From the NCBI GenBank assembly GCA_002483135.1, contig DLHI01000007.1, positions 569,861 through 633,860 of the forward strand: a stretch of DNA of 64,000 nucleotides, written 5' to 3'. Below are positions 45,780 to 55,859 of this stretch, one piece after another. Below the pieces are notes generated by a model. It made no database searches, was not told where the DNA came from, and saw nothing but the letters and a program-made list of their open reading frames with translations. The translations under genes were made by a program, and so were the position numbers. Within the stretch, counting starts at the first letter, position 1. Each line of letters opens with the position of its first letter. Source of the DNA: Hyphomonadaceae bacterium UBA7672. Lineage in GTDB: Bacteria; Pseudomonadota; Alphaproteobacteria; Caulobacterales; Hyphomonadaceae.

Positions 45780-46397
45780 CTAGTGCGGCGCCTCGAAGAG
45801 GATCGGGTGAATCGTCGCCACCAGGATCAGCGCCATCGTCACGTTGAACACGCGCAGCCTGATCGGATCGTTCAGGAAGCGCCGCAACTGCGTGCCCAGC
45901 AGCGTCCATGAACCGACCGACGGCAGGTTGATCGCGCCGAATACGGCCGCGACGATCAGCAGGCTCATCACCGGGTCAGTCGGCAGCGTGTAGGCGGAGA
46001 CCGCCGTCAGCGCCATCGTCCACGCCTTGGGGTTCACCCACTGGAAAAGCGCAGCCTGCACGAAGGTCATCGGTCGCGTCTTTGCCGGCTCGCCTTTCTT
46101 CGCGCCGGGCGGAGCCGACGTCGCAATTTTCCAGGCTAGCCAGATGAGATACGCGCAGCTCGCATATTTCAGGATCTGGTGGGCGAGGGGATAGACCTCG
46201 AACACCTTGGCGAGCCCCGCGCCCACCAGCACGATCATCAGCGTGAAGCCGATCGACACGCCCAGCATATGCGGGATCGTACGCACGAAGCCGAAATTCG
46301 TGCCCGACGTCATGAGCATGAGGTTGTTCGGCCCCGGCGTGATCGAGGAGACGAACGCGAAGGCCACGAGGGCGCTGAACAGCTCGGCGGTCAACAT
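45780..46397 (-). CDS. LysE family amino acid exporter
   Basis: 205 residues, six helices. Family motif SSITPGPNNLMLMTSG in helix 1 and WVNPKAWTMALTAV. Exports amino acids or related compounds (LysE/RhtB class). Divergent from an Lrp/AsnC gene by 72 bp, the classic arrangement in which the Lrp protein controls the exporter. Confidence 0.93.
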   Translation of the reverse strand: MLTAELFSALVAFAFVSSITPGPNNLMLMTSGTNFGFVRTIPHMLGVSIGFTLMIVLVGAGLAKVFEVYPLAHQILKYASCAYLIWLAWKIATSAPPGAKKGEPAKTRPMTFVQAALFQWVNPKAWTMALTAVSAYTLPTDPVMSLLIVAAVFGAINLPSVGSWTLLGTQLRRFLNDPIRLRVFNVTMALILVATIHPILFEAPH

Positions 46398-46469
46398 TTC
46401 GCAACATTATGGCGGGTTGCCTCGAATGTGCTTGCGAAATGGGGTTCTGGAGGACTAGTTCTGCAATCC

Positions 46470-46922
46470 ATGACGAAGATGGACGACATAAACCGCAGGA
46501 TATTGCGCGAACTCGAACGCGATGGCCGCATCACCAACGCCGATCTTGCGGCGAAGGTGGGCCTGTCCGCGTCCGCCTGCCTGCGCCGCGTTCAGGAGCT
46601 TGAGCGCGAAGGCGTCATCGCCGGCTATCGCGCCGTCGTGAACCGGTCCGCCATGGGCGGGGGCTTCACCGCCTATGTCGCCGTCGGTCTGTCCGAGCAC
46701 CACAAGCGCAACCAGCGAAATTTCGAGAAAGCGATGGCCGCTGCCCCGCAGGTTCGCGAATGCCATAACGTCACGGGCTCGATAGAATACATCCTGCGGG
46801 TCGAGGTGGAGGATCTCGTCGCCTACAAGCACTTCCACACCGAAGTGCTTGGACAAGTGCCGGAAGTCGCCTCGATCACAAGCTATATCGTGATGGGCTC
46901 GCCCAAGGATGAGCGGGGCTAG
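46470..46922 (+). CDS. Lrp/AsnC family regulator
   Basis: 150 residues from ATG 46470. HTH MDDINRRILRELERDGRITNADLAAKVGLSASACLRRVQ (key region ITNADLAAKVGLS) and a C-terminal RAM domain with HNVTGSIEYILRVEVEDL that binds the amino acid effector. Probably regulates the divergent LysE-type exporter. GGAGGA is 13 bases upstream, a little far. Confidence 0.92.
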   Translation: MTKMDDINRRILRELERDGRITNADLAAKVGLSASACLRRVQELEREGVIAGYRAVVNRSAMGGGFTAYVAVGLSEHHKRNQRNFEKAMAAAPQVRECHNVTGSIEYILRVEVEDLVAYKHFHTEVLGQVPEVASITSYIVMGSPKDERG

Positions 46923-47018
46923 GCGCCCGTTGTCGCCTGCGCGCTATCGAACGTCGTGATTGCGCAAGCACGACAGGCGCGTTCAAGTCATGGTCGTCTG
47001 ATCCGAGGGGAGAAGCAG

Positions 47019-47396
47019 ATGACCGGGACATTCCGCCACTTCGCCATCAACGCCAGCGACGTGCAGCGCGCCAAGGCCTTCTACGAGAAGACATTTGGTT
47101 GGGAGTTCAAGCCCTGGGGGCCGCCCAACTTCTACCAGATCTGGAATGCCGGGCAGGGCCTGCTTGGCGCGCTGCATGAGCGGCGCGAGGTCGTTCCGGG
47201 CAAGCCGATGTTCGGCTTCGAAGCGACCGTTCAGGTCGAGGATATCCGCGCCACCCTGAAGGCGGTAGAGGTTGCCGGCGGCCGCGTGCTGGCGCCGCCC
47301 TACCTGATCCAGGGTGTCGGCGAGATCGCGTATTTCGAGGACAGCGAAGGCAATATCTGCGGCGTCGGCCAGTATGCGCCAGGCGTCTGGCCGTGA
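47019..47396 (+). CDS. VOC family protein (glyoxalase/bleomycin resistance fold)
   Basis: 125 residues from ATG 47019 with GAGGGGAG upstream. FRHFAINASDVQRAKAFYEKTFGWEF is the first beta-alpha-beta unit and YFEDSEGNICGVGQY the last, with metal-site His and Glu positions. Substrate not readable. Its stop overlaps the AraC gene start (GTGA). Confidence 0.9.
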   Translation: MTGTFRHFAINASDVQRAKAFYEKTFGWEFKPWGPPNFYQIWNAGQGLLGALHERREVVPGKPMFGFEATVQVEDIRATLKAVEVAGGRVLAPPYLIQGVGEIAYFEDSEGNICGVGQYAPGVWP

Positions 47397-48169
47397 GCGC
47401 ACAAGTCGGCGCCAACGCAGACGGCGGCGATGGCTTCGACGTCCGCTCGCTGGCGATGACGTTCCGCGACGGCTATGCGACCGATATGCACACGCATCCG
47501 TGGGCGCAGCTGGTTTACGCGCGCAGCGGCGTTATGAACGTGACGGCCGGGCACCTCGTCTGGTTCGTGCCGCCAACGCGCGCGATCTGGATTCCACCGC
47601 GCACACTCCATCGCATCGAGACAAAAGGCGAGGTGGCGCTGCGTACGCTCTATATCGCGCCCGGGCGGGCCGGAGAGATAAAGCGCTGTGTCGAGGCGAT
47701 GGAAGTCTCGCCACTGCTAGCCGAACTGATCCTGTATGTGTTGTCGAAGCAGATGCTCGATCCCAAGAAACCGGAAGACGACCGGCTGGCCGCGGTGCTG
47801 GTCGACCAGATTGCAGCGGCGCCCACCATCGATCTTGCCCTGCCATTGCCCCGCGATGCGCGGGCACTGCGCCTCGCGGAGATGCTGCGCAACGATCCGG
47901 CCGACAGGCGCGATCTAGAAGCGCTCGCCGCCATATGCGGGGCGAGCCTGCGCACCCTGCAACGCACATTTTCCGACGAGACAGGGCTCACCATAGATGC
48001 ATGGCGCCAGAAGGCGCGGCTGGTGCACGCGGCGACGTCGCTCGCCGGCGGCGCGAGCGTCACATCAGCAGCGATGGATTGCGGCTATGACAGTCCCAGC
48101 GCCTTCATCGCGGCATTCAAGCGCCAGTTCGGCGTGACGCCGGGAAGGTTCGCTGGCAATGCCGGCTAG
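47393..48169 (+). CDS. AraC family transcriptional regulator
   Basis: 258 residues, GTG start. N-terminal cupin (MHTHPWAQLVYARSGVMNV and FVPPTRAIWIPPRTLHRIE) and a C-terminal double HTH: LEALAAICGASLRTLQRTFSDETGLTIDAWRQKARL and TSAAMDCGYDSPSAFIAAFKRQFGVTPGRF. Of the type often coupled to efflux or metabolism genes. Four-bp overlap with the VOC gene implies a common mRNA. Confidence 0.93.
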   Translation: MSAQVGANADGGDGFDVRSLAMTFRDGYATDMHTHPWAQLVYARSGVMNVTAGHLVWFVPPTRAIWIPPRTLHRIETKGEVALRTLYIAPGRAGEIKRCVEAMEVSPLLAELILYVLSKQMLDPKKPEDDRLAAVLVDQIAAAPTIDLALPLPRDARALRLAEMLRNDPADRRDLEALAAICGASLRTLQRTFSDETGLTIDAWRQKARLVHAATSLAGGASVTSAAMDCGYDSPSAFIAAFKRQFGVTPGRFAGNAG

Positions 48170-48173
48170 CCGC

Positions 48174-48518
48174 TCAGCGCGGCTGCTTTTTCACATACTC
48201 GGATTTCAGCTTCATCGCGCCGAAGCCATCGATCTTGCAGTCGATATCGTGGTCTTCATCGACAAGGCGGATGTTCTTCACCTTGGTGCCCTGCTTCACG
48301 ACGCCGGAGCCGCCCTTCAGCTTCAGGTCCTTGATGACGGTCACCGTGTCGCCGTCCTCCAGCACGTTGCCGTTCGCGTCCTTGTAGACGCGCGGGCCAT
48401 CCGCTGCGGCGACCGCCGGCGTCCATTCGTGCCCGCATTCGGGGCAGACAAGCATGGCGCCGTCTTCATAGGTGAGGGCGGACGCACAGCGGGGGCAGGG
48501 CGGAAGCGTGTCTGACAC
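48174..48518 (-). CDS. Zinc ribbon alkylphosphonate utilisation-like protein PhnA/YjdM
   Basis: 114 residues. N-terminal ribbon PPCPRCASALTYEDG and LVCPECGHEW, then the PhnA core DANGNVLEDGDTVTVIKDLKLKGGSGVVKQGTKVKNIRL. Despite the name, most members have no proven role in phosphonate use. Its stop is 1 bp from typA-strand neighbours and is convergent with the AraC gene. Confidence 0.94.
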   Translation of the reverse strand: MSDTLPPCPRCASALTYEDGAMLVCPECGHEWTPAVAAADGPRVYKDANGNVLEDGDTVTVIKDLKLKGGSGVVKQGTKVKNIRLVDEDHDIDCKIDGFGAMKLKSEYVKKQPR

Positions 48519-48519
48519 A

Positions 48520-50340
<1,821 letters not shown>

Positions 50341-50434
50341 GACGGTGTCTTTTGGCCGGGAGGGGGCGGAATTGTGCGCCGCAATACAGGGCTTTTGTGA
50401 AGAAAGCGAGGACTACAGGGCCGCAGCGCTGCGA

Positions 50435-50470
50435 TTGCCTGCTGTCGCGCCGAATGTTATCTAATGTTAT
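50435..50470 (+). promoter_or_regulatory. parDE promoter and paired repeats
   Basis: TTGCCT (50435-50440), 17 bp, TATCTA (50458-50463). AATGTTAT occurs at 50453-50460 and 50463-50470, exactly 10 bp apart, covering the -10. This fits an autorepressor binding as a side-by-side pair of dimers. Confidence 0.6.
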
Positions 50471-50487
50471 TGGTTAAGGAGCGCACG

Positions 50488-50772
50488 ATGGCAGGCATGA
50501 GTATCTCGATGTCCGACAAGATGCGCGAGTTCATCCGTGCTCGGGTCGAGTCGGGCGACTATCACAATGAAAGCGAATACATCCGCGACCTGGTTCGACG
50601 GGATCAGGAACGCTTGTCGGAGGATGAAAGGATCCTGAAGCGCCTGCGCGCCGCCCGGTCATCTGGCTTGAGCGAGCGGTCTGTCCTCGACATCATGCGC
50701 GAAGCCGAGGGGGACATGCGTGAAAAAGCCGAGCTACCGGCTCTCAAGGGCGGCCGACGCAGCGCTCGATGA
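50488..50772 (+). CDS. parD: ParD family antitoxin
   Basis: 94 residues from ATG 50488 with TAAGGAG upstream. N-terminal ribbon-helix-helix MSISMSDKMREFIRARVESG, DYHNESEYIRDLVRRDQERL, then a flexible C-terminus that would bind the toxin. Overlaps the toxin gene by 53 bp. Confidence 0.92.
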   Translation: MAGMSISMSDKMREFIRARVESGDYHNESEYIRDLVRRDQERLSEDERILKRLRAARSSGLSERSVLDIMREAEGDMREKAELPALKGGRRSAR

Positions 50773-51013
50773 CATCTTCCGACGCGGCGTCCGCGAATTC
50801 GGACTGCGTCAGGCGCAGGACTACCTTCTGGGCCTCCACGAAGCTTTCGAGATGCTGGTTCAGCATCCTGAAGCCGGCAGGCCATTTCACGAATTTCGCC
50901 GGCACGAGCATGCGAGCCATGTCGTCTTCTATGAGGTCGAGGACGGCGTGATCATCATTGTCGATCTCGTGCGCACGGGGCGCGATCTGGAAGCCTGGGC
51001 GGGGAAGCGATAG
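50720..51013 (+). CDS. parE: ParE family toxin
   Basis: 97 residues, GTG start inside parD. YRLSRAADAALDDIFRRGVREFG, the RelE/ParE fold core, then HPEAGRPFHEFRRHEHASHVVFYEVEDGVIIIVDLVRTGRD. ParE toxins poison DNA gyrase. Overlap of 53 bp with parD keeps antitoxin synthesis ahead of toxin. Confidence 0.93.
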   Translation: MKKPSYRLSRAADAALDDIFRRGVREFGLRQAQDYLLGLHEAFEMLVQHPEAGRPFHEFRRHEHASHVVFYEVEDGVIIIVDLVRTGRDLEAWAGKR

Positions 51014-51039
51014 TCTCTTGGGGACTTTGGGAGAAGGTA

Positions 51040-51459
51040 ATGCGCTCGCTTGCTGTTGTCCTGAGCGTGCTGTGTACGAGCTGCATTAGCATGTCCGAAC
51101 CGCGGATGACGCCCGCCGGCAGCGCCTGCGCCGTTGGCGATCCAATGGTCGAGACCATGCTGTTCCTCGGTATGGCGCGGCCGGGTGGGTCGGTGTCGCG
51201 CTTCGAGTTCAAGCAGTTCGTGGAGACCGAGGTCGCCCCGCGCTGGAAGGAAGGGTTCACTATCCTCGAAGGGCAGGGCCTGTGGCTCTCCGAACAGCGC
51301 GGCATCACCGAGCGCGAGCCATCGCGCGTGCTGGTGCGTTTTCATGACGGCAGCGTGGATGCCTCGGCCGGCGTCGAGGCGATACGCGATGCCTACATCA
51401 GGACGTTCGAGCAGGACGCCGTGCTGCGCACCGACCGGACGACGTGCGCGGATTTCTAG
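51040..51459 (+). CDS. DUF3574-like lipoprotein
   Basis: 139 residues. Short leader with LSVLCTSC (lipobox). The domain has ETMLFLGMARPGGSVSRFEFKQFVETEVAPRWKEGFTILEG and EPSRVLVRFH, matching the DUF3574 pattern of exported proteins. Four cysteines. AGAAGG before ATG. Function unknown. Confidence 0.75.
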   Translation: MRSLAVVLSVLCTSCISMSEPRMTPAGSACAVGDPMVETMLFLGMARPGGSVSRFEFKQFVETEVAPRWKEGFTILEGQGLWLSEQRGITEREPSRVLVRFHDGSVDASAGVEAIRDAYIRTFEQDAVLRTDRTTCADF

Positions 51460-51462
51460 ACG

Positions 51463-52047
51463 TCAGCCCGGGAATTGCTGGATACCGACCGGCTCGATCT
51501 GGAGATCGCGATAGACGAAGACCGCTGCGCTCTCGCGGCCCTGTGGGAACATGAAGGTCACGAGGTCTTCCTTGCGGATGGCTTCGTATGTGTCGCGGTC
51601 CATCCACTCCTCCACATGGAAGGGAAACTCCGAGGCCGCGTCGCCGGGCGCCTCTGCGCCAGCCTTCCATTCGGGAAGTTTCGATGATGACGGCATGTTG
51701 TTCGAGGCCTGGTCGATCCATTCCTTGAGGCCTGCCGTCATCGCGGCGCTGTCAGTCCGGTCGTAGAGGCCAAACACGTCGCTGGTTGGGGATGACCAGA
51801 CCAGCAGCGGATCCTGCTCGTCATTGCGCACGACCAGGAGCACGGCAGCCTTCTCGCAGGATGGGCCGGTTGCAATGGCGCTTGCCGTCAGTTCGGCCGG
51901 CCAGGCGAGGTCTATCGAAGCCGAGCATACTGTGCTGGCGGGCGCCGCAGCTTGATCTGCCGGCGGCTTGGCCTCGGACACTGGCGTTGCGGCAGGTTGG
52001 CATGCAGCGACAACAAGGAGGCTGGCGGCGGCGAGAAGAATCTTCAT
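51463..52047 (-). CDS. Hypothetical lipoprotein
   Basis: 194 residues, lipobox VVAAC (Cys16). A Pro/Ala linker, then a beta-rich domain with FPFHVEEWMDRDTYEAIRKEDLVTFMFPQGRESAAVFVYRDLQIEPVG. Convergent with the DUF3574 gene, 3 bp between stops. No family recognised. Confidence 0.78.
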   Translation of the reverse strand: MKILLAAASLLVVAACQPAATPVSEAKPPADQAAAPASTVCSASIDLAWPAELTASAIATGPSCEKAAVLLVVRNDEQDPLLVWSSPTSDVFGLYDRTDSAAMTAGLKEWIDQASNNMPSSSKLPEWKAGAEAPGDAASEFPFHVEEWMDRDTYEAIRKEDLVTFMFPQGRESAAVFVYRDLQIEPVGIQQFPG

Positions 52048-52112
52048 GGCAGGTCCCCTGACGGAAGCGCGATTATGTATCCCAGCTTCACGAATAGCAC
52101 CCCGGAAACAGA

Positions 52113-52149
52113 CCGGCCAGCGGGCGGGGGAGAGGCCGCCGCTGGCCGG
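52113..52149 (-). terminator. Possible terminator hairpin after the vWA gene
   Basis: 11-bp perfect stem CCGGCCAGCGG / CCGCTGGCCGG with a 15-nt loop, lying between the vWA stop (52198) and the next gene on the same strand. The T tract on the minus strand is weak (TCTGTTTCC). Confidence 0.4.
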
Positions 52150-52197
52150 TTGTGGATCGGAGTCATCGATCCGGAGGCGTCCCCACGCCCAAAGGGA

Positions 52198-52950
52198 TCA
52201 GCGGCGCTGGTTGCCCTGGTTGTTGCGTTGCTGGACCTCGTCTTCCTTGGCGGCGGCGCGGTCTTCATCGTTCCATTCGACCGACGGAGCCGCGCCGGCG
52301 GCGAAGGCTTTCGACTTGTCGGCAAGGCGGTCCATCGAGTCCGACAGCTGGTCTTTCGATACGGCCATGTTGCGCGAGGAGGTCTGGCCGACGCCGACAG
52401 CATCGTCGAAGTTCGAGAACTCGGCGCCGAGGAAGACGACTTCCCATCCCTTGGCGCGGGCGCGATCCAGCGCGGCCTTGGCGGCGGCATTGTTCATCTC
52501 GGTGGACGAGTTTTCCTCGCCATCGGTCATGATCACAATGATCGCCTTATCCGGGCGATCCTTCTCGGCCAGCGACACGATGCGGCCGATGGCGTCGTAA
52601 AGGGGCGTCATGCCGCGCGGGCTGACTTCGTTCGCGGTGACATCGTTCCAGCGTTCGGCGTCGACACCCTTGCGCAGCACGTCGAACTGCAGGCCGTCCT
52701 GCGCATCGAATACGGCGAGGGTGATGTCGGCGTCGACGCGCGGGCCGCCGTCAAGCGATGCAAGTCCGTCGGCATAGGCGTTCACCGAAGAGAGCGCCTC
52801 AGACCAGATCGGCTCCATCGAGCCGGTGCGATCCAGCAGGATGTAGGAGTGGATGGAGGGGTTCACCGGCGGCTTGGCGAAGGCGGCCGTGGCGGCGGCG
52901 CCCGTGGCCGCGAGGGCGAGGAGGGCGGCGATTGCTGTGCGGGTCTTCAT
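52198..52950 (-). CDS. Exported vWA domain protein
   Basis: 250 residues. Signal peptide ending AAFAK near residue 26, then a von Willebrand A domain with metal site YILLDRTGSMEP (DxTxS variant of MIDAS), Thr in GMTPLYDAI and the MTDGEENSST loop. The C-terminal tail is Asn/Gln/Arg rich. Probably periplasmic; the partner is unknown. Follows the 49-residue exported peptide by 36 bp. Confidence 0.85.
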   Translation of the reverse strand: MKTRTAIAALLALAATGAAATAAFAKPPVNPSIHSYILLDRTGSMEPIWSEALSSVNAYADGLASLDGGPRVDADITLAVFDAQDGLQFDVLRKGVDAERWNDVTANEVSPRGMTPLYDAIGRIVSLAEKDRPDKAIIVIMTDGEENSSTEMNNAAAKAALDRARAKGWEVVFLGAEFSNFDDAVGVGQTSSRNMAVSKDQLSDSMDRLADKSKAFAAGAAPSVEWNDEDRAAAKEDEVQQRNNQGNQRR

Positions 52951-52986
52951 GGTCCTGTTCCCCAGGATGGAGGGATGGGTGCAGCG

Positions 52987-53136
52987 TCAGTTTGCGAAGA
53001 AGGCGAAGATGGCCGGTGCGGGCGGAGCCGCTTCGGCCGAGATCTGTGCGGATGAAGGGACAGGCGCGCCAGCCGCCGCATACGTCACGCCGCTGATGAT
53101 CAGCGCGGACAGGATGAGGCGGATGGAGTTGCGCAC
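52987..53136 (-). CDS. Small exported peptide, 49 residues
   Basis: GTG 53136 is preceded by AAGGGGA at 7 bases. The product has a signal-type leader RNSIRLILSALIISGVTYAAAG and a short mature region rich in Ala and Pro, ending IFAFFAN. Between the channel gene and the vWA gene on the same strand. Too short for family recognition. Confidence 0.55.
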   Translation of the reverse strand: MRNSIRLILSALIISGVTYAAAGAPVPSSAQISAEAAPPAPAIFAFFAN

Positions 53137-53282
53137 GTCGGTCCCCTTCGCTGCGGGCCAGCGTTGCGCCGTACTCCGCAGTGTCAGGTTGTCGCACTGG
53201 AATGGGGCCGCGCTGCGGCGCCAATTGGGGCGAAACAGCGATCAGTCGAGGTTTGATTGAGTCAGCTTGTTCAGCATCGCCG

Positions 53283-54320
53283 TCAGCTTCCGGGCGCCGA
53301 CAGGTTGAGCCACAACACGAGCCCGATCACGGCCGCATAGAGCAGCACGGAGAGGAACGCCGTTCGCCAGCCGCCCTGCGCCAGGGCATGGGCGCCCGCC
53401 AGCTCCTTTTCCTCCTCGGCATTGCCAGTCGTCATCACTAGCAGGGCGACGACCAGCAACACAAAGCCGTATGAGGCGAGATAGACCTGATCGAGCATCA
53501 GCAGGTAGCCGACATCGGGCAGGGCCGCCTGCGCGCTGAACTGCAGCGCCACCAGCGTCAGCAGCGCCGTGATGGAGAGGCCCACGCGCGCCTCGACGTG
53601 CTCGGGCTTGAGCAGCAGCGCAGCCGCCGCGACCAGCACGACGATGAACACGGGCAGCAGCGCCTTGGTGACGCCCGACGCCACGGGACGTGAGATCGGA
53701 ATCGATATGATGGCGCGCGAATAGGCTTCGGGCTCGGGCGTGCCGACTTCGCCGAAATTGGTCGGGTAGGGGCGGTTCCTGACCTCAATCGTCGGCTTAC
53801 CGATCTCGAAGCCCGGCAGGCTGATCTCGGGGTTCAGCGTCACTTCATCAGGCGAGTAAACGAGGCGGTTGGCGTCCCATTCCTGGTCCTCGATCTCGAT
53901 CGTCAGCTGGTGCCTGTCGAACGGATAGGTCTTCACCGAGAACTTGGCGGCGAACGGGCCCTGGTGACGGAACACCTGGTAATCCGATCCATCAGGCTGG
54001 CGTACGGGCTCGGGATAGATGTCGGTCTGCACATGGTCGTCGGGGGCGAACATGTTCATCCATTCGAACGACTTGCCGGGAACGATCTCGGCGTCCGTCT
54101 CGCGGAACCAGAGATAGATGTCGGCCACGAACGAGTAGTTGTGCAGGTCGATCGACTGGATGTCGTTGATATAGACGCCGACCTTGATCTCGGCTGGCCC
54201 CGAGGGCTGCACGGGGGCTGCGACGGGCGCGGGCGACTCCGGCGTTTGCGCGCGAGCGAGCGGGGCGAGGCAGAAGCCAAGCGCCATGACGAATGTCAGG
54301 AAGCGCAGCAGTGAGCGCAT
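53283..54320 (-). CDS. Prokaryotic pentameric ligand-gated ion channel (GLIC/ELIC-like)
   Basis: 345 residues from ATG 54320 with AGGGGA upstream (an in-frame extension has no signal). Signal peptide 1-24 ending ARA. Beta-sandwich ligand domain with the Pro-loop motif KTYPFDRHQLTIEI (132-135 YPFD), then four membrane helices: M1 218-237, M2 245-263 (RVGLSITALLTLVALQF), M3 272-297 (LMLDQVYLASYGFVLLVVALLV), M4 321-340. The mature part has no cysteine, so the Cys-loop disulfide is absent as in GLIC and ELIC. Probably an inner-membrane ion channel. First gene of a channel-peptide-vWA series. Confidence 0.87.
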   Translation of the reverse strand: MRSLLRFLTFVMALGFCLAPLARAQTPESPAPVAAPVQPSGPAEIKVGVYINDIQSIDLHNYSFVADIYLWFRETDAEIVPGKSFEWMNMFAPDDHVQTDIYPEPVRQPDGSDYQVFRHQGPFAAKFSVKTYPFDRHQLTIEIEDQEWDANRLVYSPDEVTLNPEISLPGFEIGKPTIEVRNRPYPTNFGEVGTPEPEAYSRAIISIPISRPVASGVTKALLPVFIVVLVAAAALLLKPEHVEARVGLSITALLTLVALQFSAQAALPDVGYLLMLDQVYLASYGFVLLVVALLVMTTGNAEEEKELAGAHALAQGGWRTAFLSVLLYAAVIGLVLWLNLSAPGS

Positions 54321-54852
54321 CAATGTCGTCCCCTTCGTCTTCACGCGCCCCTTGATGCGGAGCGTTGGAGCGGAAGGCAAGGGGCGAGCGCACGCGCGCC
54401 GCATGGCCGGAATGTTTCGCGAGCGTGGCGGCGAGGGCTGGTGTCTGTCTGGCCTCTGGAAGAAGTGGAGGGCTGGGGACGCGGATCGCTCCGCAGATGA
54501 TAGTCCGTAGTGGGTGGTCCGTAGTCCGGGTGCGGATCTCCCGCGTCCCCGCGCGCGGGTTGCCCCGTTCGCATCGCCTTCGCCCTACAGGTCTCTGCAG
54601 AAGCCCTCCATGCGGAGGCGACAGGCGCATATTGCGCCCGGTTGTGAGGGGGTGGATGAGATTGCGCGTTTCCTACAGCGAGAAATCGCCAACGCCTTGA
54701 AGCGCTTTGCGAAGTTTCGACGTGAACGTCGCGCTATTCGGCCGAATCTGGCGGCCTCCGGTACGTCAGTGTTGAGCTGCCCTATCGATAGCGCGTCGTG
54801 GCGTTGGTGCATGCGAACCGCTAGCCTCGCTGCACGCGAAAGGGAAGACGAC
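54321..54852. other. Gene-poor stretch
   Basis: 532 bp without a supported gene. It contains the promoter region of the channel gene, a direct repeat TCCGTAGT at 54504 and 54518, and GC-rich inverted segments. Open frames here on both strands have shadow-like composition. Confidence 0.6.
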
Positions 54853-55260
54853 ATGAAAATCGAAGGCGGATGTTATTGCGGCGCGGTGCGCTATGCGGCG
54901 GAGGGTGAGCCTGTGCTGAAGGCGCAATGCCATTGCCGCACCTGCCAGACGTTCACCGGCGGCGCGCCCAATACGTTCATGGCGATGCCGGCCGAGGGCT
55001 TCCGCTACACGAAGGGCGAGGTGAAGTCCTATGCGCGGCCTGACAAGGAGAACGCGGTGACTCGCGAATTCTGCGGCACGTGCGGCACGCAGATCGTGGC
55101 GCGCCGGCCAGGCTTTCCGCCCGTCGTGCTCAAGGTGGGCACGCTGGATGATCCCACGCAATTCGGCGGCCCGCAGATGGCGATCTTCACGGAAGACGCA
55201 CAGCCCTTCCACGGGATCGCCGAGGGCGTGATGAAGTTTGACAAGCTGCCGCCTCGCTGA
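54853..55260 (+). CDS. GFA/CENP-V domain protein
   Basis: 135 residues from ATG 54853. Zinc ligands GGCYCGAVRY, CHCRTCQTFTGG and CGTCGTQ follow the glutathione-dependent formaldehyde-activating enzyme (Mss4-like) pattern. Members may bind glutathione adducts; the actual substrate is unknown. Confidence 0.92.
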   Translation: MKIEGGCYCGAVRYAAEGEPVLKAQCHCRTCQTFTGGAPNTFMAMPAEGFRYTKGEVKSYARPDKENAVTREFCGTCGTQIVARRPGFPPVVLKVGTLDDPTQFGGPQMAIFTEDAQPFHGIAEGVMKFDKLPPR

Positions 55261-55330
55261 AGCTGCCGCATCCGATTGACGACCCCGTGCAACGCTCACC
55301 ATAGTCGCGGCGCATAAGGGGAGGGCGATC

Positions 55331-55816
55331 ATGAAGGCAGGATGGGTTGCGGCGGCGCTAGCACTGGCCCCGTTCACGATGGGACAGGCCGCGCACGCAC
55401 AGGCGTCCGGGTGTCCGCTGATCCACAATCTCGTTGCGGGCGCGCCGGCGGGCTTTCCCGAACAGCGGGGCGAGGAGTGGGACAATGGCTGGTTCGACTC
55501 GAACCTCTACATGACCGGCGCCGATGATTGTTCGATCAAGGTGGGCAGCGAGAACCTGTTCTACTGCGCCTGGGGGTTCGATGCGCCGTCCGACGCCAAT
55601 TCTCTGGCGACAGCGCTGTCCGATGCGGTGACGGGCTGCCTTGCCGGGTGGACGCGCGCTGATACGGCCGGCCGCAAATCATCCAACAACCTCACCATCC
55701 TCACGGGGCTCACCCTGTCGGGTGTGGGTCGCGATGCCGGCACCACCGTTCTGGTCTTTTCGGAGTCCTTCGAGGACTCGCAGGAAAGCCAGGTCACGAT
55801 CGAAGTGCGGCGCTAG
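55331..55816 (+). CDS. Exported four-cysteine protein, paralogue A
   Basis: 161 residues with signal peptide ending AHAQA near residue 23. Cysteines at CPLI, DDCSIK, FYCAW and GCLAGW. No family recognised. The same spacing of cysteines and a shared final block SSNNLTILTGLTL occur in the next gene, so they are a tandem duplication. Confidence 0.8.
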   Translation: MKAGWVAAALALAPFTMGQAAHAQASGCPLIHNLVAGAPAGFPEQRGEEWDNGWFDSNLYMTGADDCSIKVGSENLFYCAWGFDAPSDANSLATALSDAVTGCLAGWTRADTAGRKSSNNLTILTGLTLSGVGRDAGTTVLVFSESFEDSQESQVTIEVRR

Positions 55817-55859
55817 CGGCGGCGATGTCGTCGCACGGCGGCTTGGGAGAGGCTGGTCC

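Noticed and set aside
54504..54525. Repeat TCCGTAGT twice as the start of an iteron array
   Set aside because: Only two copies and no origin-like features; probably a short intergenic repeat.
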